Below, piece by piece: positions 48,101-64,000 of a stretch of DNA of 64,000 nucleotides. The stretch comes from Rotaria socialis (Eukaryota; Rotifera; Eurotatoria; Philodinida; Philodinidae). Position numbers and translations under genes: made by a program. Every line of letters begins with the position of its first letter. Within the stretch, counting starts at the first letter, position 1. The DNA lies in the NCBI GenBank assembly GCA_905331475.1, contig CAJNYU010004466.1, positions 1-64,000 on the forward strand. Direction: 5' to 3'. The notes under the pieces are model-generated. The model had not been told where the DNA came from. It saw nothing but the letters and a program-made list of their open reading frames with translations, and did not search any database.

Positions 48101-48487
48101 TTTTATACACCAGATACATTATCTAGTTCGTCGTTTTCTACTCGTCCATCATCAACAGTCATGAATAACAGTTCCATATCAATAGCATCACTTAATTCAA
48201 CAGCAAATGTTGGAACGACAGGAAAAGTTATGGAAGCAAATACAGCTCCGTTAACTCGAAAATCAATTACTGAATATTCAAATCGAACATTTCGCGTTGT
48301 ATTTAGTGACGATAGTGTTATGATTATTCGTGATGATTCTCCTGATGGACAAATATTTATTGATCCACAAGGTAAATCTTATTCTTTTGATCGACGACAG
48401 CCACATCAACCAGAAGCAATACAAGAGCGCTTAGCACTCTTCTATCAAAATGAACACGATTTAGTTAGCTATTCGAATTCTCAATAA
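42174..48487 (+). CDS. PLK4: Polo-like kinase 4 (SAK), centriole duplication kinase
   Basis: The master kinase of centriole duplication. Fifteen exons fit (42174-42221, 43110-43205, 43267-43537, 43606-43718, 43783-43874, 43936-44039, 44096-44224, 44281-44354, 44418-44548, 46191-46325, 46375-46765, 46826-47076, 47128-47419, 47475-47598, 47757-48487), giving 993 aa (human 970). Kinase: [12 protein letters not shown], Lys47 in [36 protein letters not shown]. The cryptic polo-box begins [21 protein letters not shown]; the last 60 residues ([20 protein letters not shown]) fit the C-terminal polo box. A DSGFVET motif at about residues 319-325, right after the kinase, matches the SCF/Slimb-type phosphodegron that limits PLK4 level; a second DSG lies in SQDSGVAQS. 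About 20 residues ([18 protein letters not shown]) are inserted in the N-lobe between the catalytic lysine and helix C. Confidence 0.94.
42222..43109 (+). other. First PLK4 intron, 888 nt
   Basis: Separates the 48-nt first coding exon from the kinase. It holds no exon-like sequence. GA/CT-rich patches (about 42380-42440, 42835-42910) may be regulatory. The donor is GTAAGT and the acceptor TTTTTTTTAG. Confidence 0.6.
44819..45270. repeat. GACTCC/GGAGTC-rich repeat block inside PLK4 intron
   Basis: Two similar segments (about 44849-44873 and 45245-45270, core TGGAGTC...TTTCCC.CTTGA) lie in the same orientation about 395 nt apart and frame the block. Each is preceded by GACTCC facing GGAGTC, so each can form a small hairpin. 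Between them, at about 45120-45240, GACTCC variants recur roughly every 10-20 nt. This looks like an inserted repeat, possibly a degenerate fold-back element. No coding potential. Confidence 0.5.
44881..44951. repeat. 71-nt intronic hairpin
   Basis: Arms 44881-44901 and 44931-44951 pair at 19 of 21 positions (CAGTACCC with GGGTACTG, GAAGT with ACTTC, GAATTC with GAATTC). A further GCAAA/TTTGC pair closes a loop of about 14 nt. Size and shape are within the range of an animal pre-miRNA, but it lies in the repeat block, so a fold-back transposon end is equally likely. Confidence 0.6.
45342..45389. repeat. Perfect 22-bp hairpin with 4-nt loop
   Basis: AGTTAAACTAAAACTAAATC plus TA on the left pairs exactly with its complement on the right across a GGAA loop. 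Both arms are 22 nt without a mismatch. It lies in the long PLK4 intron, about 70 nt after the GACTCC block. The stem is too short for a typical pre-miRNA. Confidence 0.85.
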
Positions 48488-49718
48488 CAGTAGTGAAAGC
48501 AAAGAACAAAAGAAACGAAACAAAGAGCTTTTTGGCTCTTCATAAACAAATGTGAATGCCCTATTTTTTTTTTGTTTGCTTAAAAGCAAATATGTTATCA
48601 TTTTTTTTCTCTCTCTCTCTCTTTTTCTACTTGCTTGTCTTTATTATTCGTAATAATAACCATTTGCTTTTCTTGTTTTTCTTTTGAATACACATGCAAA
48701 CATATGTAACGAATTTTCATTGAAAATAAAATAATCAATCATAGGTACATATAATTGTCATCTCTATGATAGAATAGAATATTGTTTTTTTTTCTTCTCT
48801 CTCTTTCTCTTTTACTTCGGTTTGTTTATTTTTTATTATTAGTATTCTTGTCGTTTGTTTTCTTTTTTGTTTTCAAACAAAGAAAAAACTATCCGTCCAT
48901 TGGCAAGATTTTTCTACAGCCTTTTTTTGGTCTTTTTTTCTATATTGTTGTATGTTTCACAAGATTTTTTTTTAATAAGAAATACCAAGAAAAGAAAAAA
49001 AACTGCTTTTATCTCTCAACAAATGAAAATAATTTTTAATAAATTGCGATGAAACTTAAGATGGGCGTAAAATTGACTTCAGGAAAAGTCTACGGTGTTG
49101 TATGTCAACTAAATTCAAAAAATCGATCTGTTGCCTCTTTCCTATATCAATACGAAACGAATCAATCATTCAACAAAAATTTATTTTTCAATCTTGAAAA
49201 ATTTCACCCTGAGGTAATAAACAGCACACAAACAACAACATGCTTTTAACTTCATCTACAATAATAAATTCATAGATGAATTACGATACGAAACTCCAAA
49301 AAAAAAAAACATCGACGACTCGGTCGGGATTGATTTTTTAAAAATGTATTTTTAAATAAGACAAACATTTGAATAGAATGAACTGGTACGTGTTAGGTGA
49401 GCAGTACCTTTAACCGCATGATAATTCTATGCTGAATTTTTACTACTCATTCTAGTACTTTTTCATGTGCAAATATAGTTTCGAATATTTTCCCAAAAGA
49501 ATTTGAATCTACTGAACCCTAAAGATAATATTTCATGCATAGTCTGTTCTATTCATTTCATTTCACTGGAAAAAAAAACTAAAACAGCAATTTTCTGGTT
49601 AAAATAAACCAATCTTTTTGATATTATATCGAAACATTTTCTGTGTTTTACAAAAAAACATAATATTTTATCTATGCAATAGAGAACAAGAGAGCAAAAT
49701 GAACGATGATAAATAGTA
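48488..49718. other. PLK4 3' flank and convergent intergenic region
   Basis: Very T-rich sequence with CT runs (about 48609-48623 and 48797-48812) and a likely PLK4 3' UTR. A 66-codon open frame at 49049-49249 ends near a GAG|GTAATA donor-like site and looks faintly exon-like, but I found no partner exon or family, so it is not called. Otherwise nothing seen. Confidence 0.4.
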
Positions 49719-50711
49719 TTAACTTGAATCATCCATATTATTAATATTATGTATTTGTGCAAGTAGTGAATAAAAATTTGATGGTAGTGGTGTTCGTGTC
49801 TTTGACTTTTTCTCATCTTCAGATGGTGTTAATGAAGATTTTCGTTTTTCGCCTCGATTTGAAGGATTATTATCTTGTTGTGGTAGAATCTTTTCCGTTT
49901 GAGAATTATTATTCATCAGTAATTGTTGAAGAACTGGATATGGCGATGAATTTGTTTTTGTTGAAATAACACTCGAAAGTAATTGTATGAGTTGTAATTG
50001 ATATGCTCGATCTTCTTGTCGACGTTGTAATTCAAGATTAGCTTGCTGCTCGAGATATTTATACCAACGAGCCTAGAAGAAAAAAAATATTATATAAAAA
50101 TTCAAAAGCGATAGAACAAACTATTCTTTACTTCATTTTGTTGCTGATACTGAACTAATCGATCGATGGCTTGTGCCAATGTATCATTCGTTGAATCTTC
50201 TAATGGAATATGATTTTCATTTTCTTGTTCAACCTTAGCTATTATTGCCTCGCTATCTTCATCGTCACAGATTTCTTCTTCTTCTTCTTCTTCTTCTTCC
50301 TTGTCATCATCTTTCAATAGAGATTGCGAATTGGATAATACTGACGATCCATTAAGATCTTCGACTCCGGAAAAAATTCGATGCATTTCATTAAAAAATG
50401 GACACGGTCGTTGCTGAAAAACATCACCACGTTTAATAGCTTCATTCGTTTGTCGATACATTTTTTTTAATAATTTTATACGCATTTGACATTCTAGAAT
50501 AGGATTTTTCTAATAAAACAAAATCAAAATATTATTCTAACTTACGATCAGCCGTACGAGTTATTCCGATGGCTTGTAATTGATTGGCAATATCTTCGTA
50601 AATACAACGATTTCGACTATTTAAACGTAATGCTGTTTGAGTTGCTGAATCAGCCCAAATACGAATTAATGCTTCAGTTTCATTGAAACTCCAACTAATT
50701 CCTCGTGGCAT
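49719..50711 (-). CDS. Myb/SANT-like (trihelix-type) DNA-binding protein
   Basis: Three exons (50711-50546, 50493-50132, 50072-49719) encode 293 aa. The first 80 residues form a Myb/SANT-like domain: the pattern SWSFNETEALIRIWAD, then IYEDIANQLQAIG, TRTADQCQMRIKLLKKMY matches Myb_DNA-bind_4/MSANTD-type domains (first Trp, helix, RTxxQCxxRIKxLK). An aromatic-basic stretch, a pure glutamate run (nine Glu), a Gln-rich amphipathic helix and a C-terminal region with a basic KRKSS...KKSKTRTP nuclear-localisation-like segment follow. Probable nuclear regulator. Such domains also occur in domesticated Harbinger-type transposon partners, so a transposon-derived origin is possible. The specific orthologue is not recognised. 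Confidence 0.8.
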
Positions 50712-51679
50712 TATTTTCTCTTAGTTACACACGTTTCTAAATTGATTCTTGCGTCTGAATAACACGTTCACAATAAACGGAAAAGGTCAAAAAACGACAA
50801 CGTTGCTCATTATAGACTAGAAAAAAAAATTCGTGTTCGCTAACAGAATGAAAAAAATTTTCGTTGAACTATTGCTGTTTGTTATAGAATTTTATTAGCG
50901 AATAACTTTTTCTCTCTCCGTTTCTATCGCCGAATGAATTAAATGACATAACATAACATACGCAACCGAACGCATTATTTCCGTCTATTTCGTGTTCATT
51001 TGTGTCATTCCTTTTAAAGCAGAGAATCAACTTCACTGGAGGATACATGGCATAAAACAAAATAAAGAAACGCCGAATGTACATAATTAAGAATTTGTAT
51101 ATTTTATCTCGATATAGTTTGATAATGATTGTTTTCCTATGATATTATGGTCATCATTGTGTCACTTTAGCATAATTATTAACAACAATATCTTCAAGAA
51201 AAAAAAGCAACATAGACTGCAGACCAATTCGTCAAGGAGCTATTTTTTACTTAAATTTAAAAGATAATCTTCATAGAAACTTAATTAAGTATCACTCAAA
51301 AAGAGACGCTATTGTACGACAGATGCGAAATAATTGTCTGAATCTGACTTCAAGTCGAAAATACGACATTCGAAATTGTAGCTGATACGAAGAGCTAGGA
51401 CCTTTGTCTACAAATGAGATGTTTTGGTTTGATCAAGTGCTAATTCGTAATATTTAAATAAAATGTTTTGAAAAATGTAAATATGATCATCAATCTACGA
51501 AACTAATTAAGAGTATAAATATTCTCTTCATTCGTACTCTATTAAACTGTAACATTGTTTGTTTAAGAGGCCGAAATTATTGAATTTATTGAAGCAGTTT
51601 GAATCCCGTGCATATTTTAGAATTGAACTAGGATGACAAAAAAGAACTGTTCCCAATTAGAAAATTGCGTTTTTTCTTC
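50712..51679. other. Intergenic region before ALDH pair
   Basis: About 970 nt between the Myb/SANT gene start and the 3' end of the first aldehyde dehydrogenase. It likely holds the Myb/SANT promoter. No exon or repeat seen. Confidence 0.5.
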
Positions 51680-53974
<2,295 letters not shown>

Positions 53975-54426
53975 CTGAAAAGAATAGGAGAAAAAAAAAC
54001 TAGTAAAAAGCTTAAGCCAATGTGTTTCGATTCACAAACGACAAGATTATGAATTTGTCGTCAACTATGTTGATAAGAGCGCAGCTATAGGCTTCGTTCG
54101 TACTTTTCTTGTTGCTTCTTTTTCGTTCGTATTTGCACAAAACACGAACCCCTTTTTTTCGTCTTCCTCTCTCTTTCATTCCCTCGATGATAGTGAAAAA
54201 AGAAATAGTGTGTGAAGAAATGTCGATTTTATTTTGCTAACATACTGATACGGGTCAAAAGGTATTGCGAAACATGAAATTATCAAATGCGAGAAAAAAT
54301 GAATAACTTATTAAGTAGATGTTGATCGCGAGTCCGATAGCCATGATTTCAAAGACAGAGAAAACAACGGGAAGTTTTTCATGTAAATTAGAATACATAT
54401 TTTTGATAGAAAATAAAAATAAACTA

Positions 54427-56701
<2,275 letters not shown>

Positions 56702-59672
56702 CTTAAAAGATTTTAGAAAAGCGATTAAGAAATTCAAATTTTTTGTGTTTTGACTAAAAAAAAGAGAAATTTGCAGTGTCAGCATAATCCATATTGCAAA
56801 AAAGCATAGATGTGTTTTTTTTTCATATTTTACTCTAAAGTAACCTCTCCTCTATAGGCAAATAGTAACCCAATCTTTTATTCTTCGCTCTCCTGGTAAC
56901 ATTTTTCTCTCTATCTCAATAGTAGATAAATGCACTAAAAACAGTGGTGCTTCTATCTTTGCCTTTGATTTGATAGGTCAAATAAATGACTAAATAGCAA
57001 AATAGATTGTCGTGTAATTTTTATACTGACTATGCAACAATTCATCATAAACAAAAAAGAAGCTGGTTTTTGATGAGAATGTTTCACTAAGCATTCATAC
57101 AAGGTAACGCGACGTTAGCGTCGCCAACCCTCTACTGAAAGGATTCAATCATGTAGAACGTAGCTATCCAAAGCTATCTAGCTGGGAGACTTCACATTTT
57201 ACAGTTTCGAAATGATTTTCATGGAAAACACGATTGATAACCGAGCATAAATAGAAAACTTGCTTGGAAGTATCACCAAGAAAACGGCATTTAAGTAGTA
57301 CTCACTAATACTATATGGCAATAGTGAAATTAAGTGCATATGATCTACTACAGCTCAAGCTATGCTTCGAAAACTTTCGATCAGCTTGATGGCGGAGCGA
57401 AGAAAAGATCCATTCAGGAGAGCTATGATCGAAATACTCCATTTTAGTAAAGTTACAACTCAAATTGACCTATGAACTAGATATTTAACATCAATGTGCA
57501 CAAGTAGATCAGAGATTAAATCAAACTGACTTTTTTAAACTCGATTTCGGTTAGATTCGTCCTCATTTTTGCGCAATCCCATGTCGGTTCATTTTGTTTC
57601 GATGCGTTTCCCGTCTAGAATGCATATATTCATTCCCGGGTGCACGTTCACAGATAGATAAGACTAAGATTTACATCTTTTGAATCAAATCCACTCGCAA
57701 TCTGGAAAAACTAAACTTATCAAGATAATCACGACAAATATTAATTTCAAATATTTCACATGAGTTGAGCAATTATTTCACGACCTGTCTTCGGAAGAAC
57801 TTCAAGATATCTACTATCTTCAAAAATTGCTTCAACTTTTCTGAGCGAGACAACGTGTCACTACTCTATAAGTCTCCAAGGCCTGTAGTCTTATAATCAA
57901 AACAGATTTTCAACTGTGCGACTGGTAGCCCCACTAGTTTTGTCTCATATATGCGGTGAACGTGATCCTTTTAAACACGGCATGATTGATTGAAAGCTTC
58001 ACCTCATTCTATAATTATTAGATGAAAACAAAGAGAACTTTCAAAAAACCCGAAAACAACAGTTGTGGGACTAATTTAATCCAGTTTCATCTACATATGC
58101 GATAAATTCCTCATCATTTAGAGAAGAATGAGACCAGATTCCCGAGTACTTATCCAGTTCGAGTCCGTTCGTAGATGCGCTAATCTAGAATTCTAGGAGT
58201 TAAGTTTGAATAAATTCTTCGTGCTACAATAAAAGTTGACATATCAAGAATAAACTGAAGACTTTGAAAAAGAAACCTTCAACGTCTTAGTGCAGGTCAG
58301 CGGCTAGTCGTTACCAAATTGAGAATCAATTCCACCGCAAGATGCATATAGTTTATTCGTAATAAGGCCTCACATAACTATACAATACAGCTAACACTAT
58401 AAACATCATCGGATGGTATCGTTAAAAAATTTCCCTACAAAGAATTCCTATCACGAAAATGGGACGATCTAACTAGTTCCTAATGCATTATAAACTTGCT
58501 TGAACTACAAAATTAAAAAAAAATGGCAACACCATCGTGTTCCCCGATCCAGATTACCTTCGGCCATACCTATACCTACCCCTAGAGAAATTGTTTGATG
58601 CTAGGTAAGTTTATGCATCTGCTTTTGCTATGACGAACGAACGAACGAACACATACAAACGGACGACGCTAGCTCGCTTTTCGTATAACCCTTCTTTCAG
58701 TAGAGGGAATGAGAAAAGAAGAAGATAGAAATGGCACATTTTAGTTTTTTAGAACAATCAAGTAAAGAAACTTCTTAGAAAATCTTCCGTTGCCTACTGT
58801 AGAATAATTTGCTATCGTATAACATTTCCAATATCCGATTATCAAATTATGATTTGAAGCCAAAGGAAATAATAATAAATCCTATGAATAGATGGTCTGC
58901 ATCATATCGAAAGAAATCAAATTACCAATTATGTCTGCTCCTGATTTACACCAAAGAGAAATATGTCGCAAAATATTTTCAGTAGCCTCAACTGTTTTTG
59001 TAAATATCACTTCAATGAATGCATAGAAAATATAAGCAAAACTTAAACTATTTTCATACTTTTGTGCCTTCTGCTTGAAAAGAAGTTTGTGAAATATTGG
59101 CGATCGGGTGTGTTGTAATACATGGTAATTTGTGCTATTCACCGTTTGCATAGGCTAGCATGCATTTCAATGCAATTTAACGAAGCTTTGATTATAAATT
59201 GTATTGTAACGATCAAACTGAATCGAAGACACACCTAACCTTTCGACTATACTGCAACGTAGGTAAGTCCAGTGATGTCATTGTAAACGAGGTTTCAAGT
59301 ATAACGAGCGAACCCTTTTAGGAACTTTTGCTGGTCTGTATTGTACAATAAACTTTCAGTTCTTTCCAGTTGACCTAAAAGATTAAATCATGTTGAAAAT
59401 TCCTGTTATGATTTTTACTTCTTATTGCAACAGAATACATTTCAAAACGTCTAATAGCGAGTGAAAGCACACAAACATTTATTTACGCATCAATTAATTA
59501 CCAATAAATAAACTACTTTGTAATATTTCGAAAAAGAAACTGTTCATACACAACATTATCATAAATGTATGAGAGTAATGATAAGAACACGACAACAAAC
59601 AGAAAGACTGGTGATAAACTAATCGAGTTCAAACGGAAAGATCGAATATATCTAATGGAAAAATGTCGCTTA
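56702..59672. other. Noncoding stretch between ALDH B and PDAT
   Basis: About 3 kb. It contains an imperfect palindrome around GCGACGTTAGCGTCGC (57109-57124) and a CGAA tetranucleotide run (about 58634-58649). The 89-codon open frame at 58882-59151 on the minus strand has no family signal and is not called. The sequence just before the ALDH B start must contain its promoter. Confidence 0.5.
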
Positions 59673-61987
59673 TTAATTATTTTCCTGACGTGCCATTATT
59701 CGTTTGCTCATTTGGCGTATATTTGAATAAATTTGGTCTTCGTTTACATTATCATCATTCACTGTTAAATGGCTTTGATTTGTACCAGCAATTGGTTTTG
59801 ATACAATAGTAAGTAAATCAGTTAGAAAATCACGATTACCAAGTATTTCAACATGTGTTACTGCATATTCGCCACCTCTTAGAGCATCTTCAAGACGTGT
59901 TGTTAAAATATCAAATGTTGTTGTTTTATGTACATATTCCCGAGTAATTGCTTTAACATGTCCTGGATTATGATACGCGCCTGGCTTTTTCCATGGACCT
60001 GCACACATATGGCCAAGCGAAACGAGTGGCACAGTTGCATCACCAGGACCAAGATAAACACCGGATTTAATACGCGCCGATGAATTCGTATGAGAAGTGT
60101 TAAAAAGAAGTAAAGCACTAGAACAATAATCTGTACCAGGATAAAAACCATAAGAATAACCACTAAAATATAACGAAATAATAATTTTTAAATAGCAAAA
60201 ATATCACGGGAAAATACTCACCATTCTGTCATTGGTTCTTTGACATAACCATACACTAGAAAGAAAGAAATCAGTGTATTTCTCAAATTTTCATAGATCC
60301 TCAAATGTTGAGTATAGAACGATATCACATTCTGTCGTTAGATATTAGAATAGAAAAACAATGCTTTAATACAGATGTCTTCACTTTTAATTCGAAAAAA
60401 TTTAACATTCGGATATTATCATTATCAAAGTAAGACTGGTAACACAATTAAAATATCACCACTAATTTTACTCACATCAATTGGTCAATGAAATAAACAT
60501 TATTTTTATACTTTCCAGAAGAATCTATTATTGATGATGGTGGTTTACTTAGTAAATTAGGATAGAAATATTTTATTATGGTATAGAAAATATCTAAATT
60601 CGTTCTATTTCTTTTAACGTAGAAATTAAAACAAAATAAGATCAAAAAATCTTCAGTCGCACGAGGAATTAACTCTATCCAATCAGTTATGTCTTTCTCG
60701 CAAGCGATTGGAACTATCTTCCTTCGACATTCATAAGAGTCAATATAATGAAATAATAAACTTACTGCAATAAATTTTGAGATCAGTTACATTTGGCAAA
60801 GGTGTTGATAATGGATCAGCCCAATATCTTGAATCTGATTTCCATTTTTTTGTTTTATCATCAGCTTTCGATTGATACATTGAACTATCGAAAACGTAAT
60901 ATTTGTTGACTAAATTCATATAGCGTGGTGCCATGATTTTTAAAACATCAAAAAATTGTTCAACTGTATGATTATGTGTCATAATTTCTTGAATCAATTC
61001 TGGTTTAGCATAAAATTCTTCGAGTATAGAATCGAAACCATGATTATAATCAATTTCTTCTTCACATTTTTCTTGTATTTCTCGTAATTTATCTGCAAAA
61101 TGTTTATAGCGATCTATCGGGAAAGTAAGCATATGTTCAAATGAATTCTTTTCCGTTCCAAAACATTCTTTCCAGACATTGCTTCCACCTAAATAAAAAT
61201 ATGAATTCATAAAACACATTAATTTAAATAAGACTCAAACGATTTACCTCGTGGAAACATGGATGCCACACTACCCAATGCACGAAAAAATTTAGGAAAA
61301 ACGACAAGTTTACCAACAAGTTTCCCAAGAATACTTCGACCAAGATCACCCAAAACAGCTGTGTCTTTCATTTCACCGGATAGAACAGCACTAAATGCTT
61401 TCGGTGTACCTAATAAAGGTCCACCAACATCAAGAAATGTTGCTACACTATAAGTAAGAAAGATCAATGAATTACACAATAAACGAAAGTATTTTATTTT
61501 TCTTTCACTTGTCATCAATCCATTGATCACCTGCTTGTTCAGTAACCCAACGAAGAAAATAAAGCACATAAGTAGCTCCCATTGAATGCGTTAGTAGTGC
61601 AACCTTTTCACCATGTTTTATTCTATGAAGGAAAAAATATATAAGAAGAGAAAAAAACGCAAAAAAATAAATGAATTTACCGAAGAAATTCTGTATAAAA
61701 TTTCAATTGTGTAAAATAACCATCACGTTCTTCAAGATATTGTGGTTGTAATCTCCAATCATAACCAAGTGTTACTAAATTGGTCGGATCATAACCGATA
61801 TCAGCTAAATTTTGAATAACTTTACTCCATAGCCAATACCCAGGAAATCTAGCTAGTGAAAGAAATACTACACTGACAAAATTAAATGTTTATCTAGCTT
61901 ACACATAATCAGCTGCAGCCCAGCCGAGTACAGGCCGAAGACGAATCGAATCAGGATCTCTCCTATATGAAGGAAATAGAAATAGAA

Positions 61988-62034
<47 letters not shown>

Positions 62035-62642
62035 CTCTTTTGCATACCAATTCGTAAGTTAAGTGAAATATGCTTAAGCCAACATTGATGATCTCGACTA
62101 ATACTATCCACCATTTGCATTGATGTCCAAAAGCGATGACGAAATTTACCAGCTGTACATTCTGTTCCTTGCCATAATTCTAAACCAGTTGATACAATAC
62201 CTGGTATGATAATAACTGGCATCGATGGTTGTCGATATTTAGCTAAATGTTGTCCCGGACGAAGTATAAATTCTTCAGATGTTAAATTAAACTTTCTCAG
62301 CATATCTTCTAATGAGTTTCGTATCAAAATTGAATAATCCGGTCGTAGAAACATAATGAGATAAAACAAACCAAAAACGAACAATAATTTACAACAGAAA
62401 TGATTACATATCCATGAAGATTTGTCTTTTTTAGGTTTTTTAATATCATGCTCTGATTCATGATCAGTCTTGTCTGTTGGTTTATAATTGAAGTATGATG
62501 CCAACCATGGAATTATTGACTGTCGAATAGGTGATTTCTCGGATGATATCTCATCCGTATTCGATTTTTTTCTTTTATTGCGACGATGATGAACATTTGT
62601 TTCATTTGAATTTGGCATCACATTCAATGTTTCGTTCGCCAT
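59673..62642 (-). CDS. PDAT: Phospholipid:diacylglycerol acyltransferase (PDAT/Lro1-like)
   Basis: An LCAT-superfamily enzyme that moves a fatty acyl chain from phospholipid to diacylglycerol to make triacylglycerol at the ER. Eight exons fit (62642-62048, 61957-61903, 61848-61681, 61622-61509, 61447-61248, 61188-60766, 60255-60222, 60162-59673), giving 692 aa; yeast Lro1 has 661. A cytosolic basic N-terminus precedes one membrane segment (about residues 83-99, KLLFVFGLFYLIMFL), as in Lro1. Landmarks: VIIIPGIVSTGLELW, GYDWRL, lipase motif THSMG (Ser286), DVGGPLLGTPKA, SGEMKDT, GDATVPLVSLG (Asp571) and THVEILG (His633), the likely triad. PDAT is known from fungi, plants and algae and is not a usual animal gene. 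The 90-nt first intron is stop-free and a multiple of three, so the first splice is the least certain boundary. Confidence 0.88.
61990..62030. repeat. CT/GA dinucleotide microsatellite in PDAT intron 1
   Basis: About twenty CT units on the plus strand. On the coding strand it reads (GA)n, which in frame would translate as an Arg-Glu repeat if the intron were kept. It lies 18 nt downstream of the presumed donor at 62047. Confidence 0.95.
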
Positions 62643-64000
62643 TACTCTACGATACAATGAAAAATCATAAAGAATGAAATAGCTTATAATTATTATCGAC
62701 CTTGTACCCAATGGCATGAGAACGAAAGAAAAATAAAAGCTAACTATAAAATGCAAGCAGATGCAAAAAATGGAATGTATTGAACTACGAAGCCATTAAC
62801 TGAAAAATCATTCTTACCAATTAAACTATCGGTTAGTTCTGTATTTCGATGGTTAAATTTACTCCTTGTCTATCACATTCACTATTTTCTCTTTTAATCA
62901 TACTAAACAATTTTTTTCTTGGTTGTTTTGGCCATATTTGTATAAGAACTAAAAAAACAGCTCGAATCTTTTTCGCACAATCGAATTCACCGAAGAAGAT
63001 GACGAATTTTTCTTTTTGTGTTTCAAATTGAAGCTAAATTTATATGTAGCGTAAAATTTATTTTAAATGCATCCATAAGCTTTCACAGAACAAACATAAA
63101 ATTTGTATGCATCATGTGGTTCCGAGAAAAAACAACTATTAGTTTTATAGCAAGTGAAGCTACATGCCAAATCACGTATCTTAAGTTAGGATGATTTTTT
63201 CCAGAAAAGACATTATCAATGCCAAAGAAGTGACTTTGATGGAACTAAATATCAAGAATGAACATGATAAATAATCCTATACCAGGTAAGGAAAATAATT
63301 TCAATAGTACGATAATACTCGCATATTATGAAAAGGCTAATTTGAAATGCAGAGATATTTTTAAATTAAGTTTAAGAAAGTGAAAAATAGAGACGAAAAT
63401 GAGCATGTAATTTGACTATGAATATTTGTTTTGCTATTAATAAATATTAGTTGATCAAAGATAACAAGACAACAATCTTGATGCATCTGGTAATTGCTGG
63501 GCGTCATTTGCTTTTATTCGTAATTTGTTTGCCTATAAATTTCGTTGACTAACTCAATACTCCTATAACTAGCATGTTGGACGATGAAAATGACCACTAG
63601 TGTACTGTCACATGAAATTTTATGTGGAATATTAGATAATTCTCTATCGATAATGATCTATCAATCATTTTGGATAAATCAAATGGAATTCTATTCTTGA
63701 CTCCCATGCTATCAAGATACTTAATGGTCAGTTTTTCAGAAATGTTACCCTTGGAAAATTATCAATCAATGTCATCTTGAACACTTCTCTAAATGATTCA
63801 TATTCTTAGTAGAATTGGCGAAAACAAGAAATGGTAATTGTTACTAAAATAGATAAAAAAAAAAAAGACTATAGGAGATACAGCGTCATTTTGTTTGTCG
63901 ATAGGATCGACTTCTTAGTCGTTCTCAACGATGAGGGATATATTAGGCAACAAGTCAATTTTTAGCGAGATATTAGATGAAAAGAACAACGAGAAAAGAT
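62643..64000. other. Noncoding right end of window
   Basis: Should begin with the PDAT promoter; an AG lies just before the PDAT ATG. The remaining 1.3 kb is AT-rich with no exon, repeat or RNA gene that I can support. Confidence 0.5.

Noticed and set aside
49049-49249. Open frame of 66 codons ending near a donor-like GTAATA
   Set aside because: It looks slightly exon-like, but no partner exon, family similarity or conserved motif was found; it lies in T-rich flanking DNA.
56702-56785. N-terminal extension of ALDH copy B that could be read as a mitochondrial presequence
   Set aside because: TCTTTTAAG directly before the inner ATG matches the acceptor site of copy A, so the open upstream frame is more likely intron.
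57101-57130. Palindrome GCGACGTTAGCGTCGC
   Set aside because: Short and isolated; no repeat copies or neighbouring features in the window to give it meaning.
58155-58180. tRNA B-box-like AGTTCGAGTCC
   Set aside because: The flanking bases do not form a T-stem and no A box lies upstream.
58882-59151. Minus-strand frame of 89 codons
   Set aside because: No family signal, no splice partners, and length is not unusual for this much intergenic sequence.

Overview
The window reads as compact, AT-rich animal nuclear DNA. It holds sixteen multi-exon protein genes with mostly 50-60 nt GT-AG introns and no ribosomal or transfer RNA genes that I could find. Metazoan-specific genes (a Meis/Homothorax homeobox gene, a glypican, a neuronal calcium sensor, PLK4) fix it as an animal. 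Short introns, two inverted pairs of TGTGGG repeats (the bdelloid telomere unit), possible splice-leader acceptors just before several start codons, and two enzymes more typical of bacteria, fungi or plants (a GH92 mannosidase and a PDAT acyltransferase) together suggest a bdelloid rotifer such as Adineta or Rotaria. The bdelloid assignment is an inference; no marker here proves it.

Layout. 1-2464: noncoding, with a GC-rich repeat fragment at the left edge and two telomere-like hairpins. 2465-7901 (+): two tandem DDX19/Dbp5 mRNA-export helicases only 176 nt apart; the second carries a nucleoporin-like FxF-rich N-terminus. 8038-19921 (-): an unknown small protein, an unknown secreted protein, a nine-exon neuronal calcium sensor and a PPP1R36-like protein. 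22006-38661 (+): Meis/Hth, an acetyl-CoA hydrolase/transferase, BUB1, a secreted GH92 mannosidase and a glypican. 38662-42173: noncoding, with a near-perfect 147-bp palindromic MITE-like element and a decayed glypican fragment. 42174-48487 (+): PLK4, with a repeat-laden 1.6-kb intron. 49719-62642 (-): a Myb/SANT-like protein, two tandem ALDH1/2-class dehydrogenases sharing a 10-nt microexon and a homogenised first exon, and PDAT. 62643-64000: noncoding.

Function. No operon or defence system is evident. Two genes act in the cell-division machinery (BUB1 at the spindle checkpoint, PLK4 at centriole duplication). The two DDX19 genes act in mRNA export. GH92, ALDH, the CoA transferase and PDAT are metabolic. 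The most unusual material is: the GH92 and PDAT genes as possible horizontal acquisitions, the ACCCATGT-ended repeat elements, the intronic hairpins of PLK4, the conserved ALDH microexon with local gene conversion, and a stop-free 90-nt (3n) microsatellite intron in PDAT.

Exon boundaries were placed by hand from splice motifs, reading frame and remembered family sequences. No transcript or database search was available.
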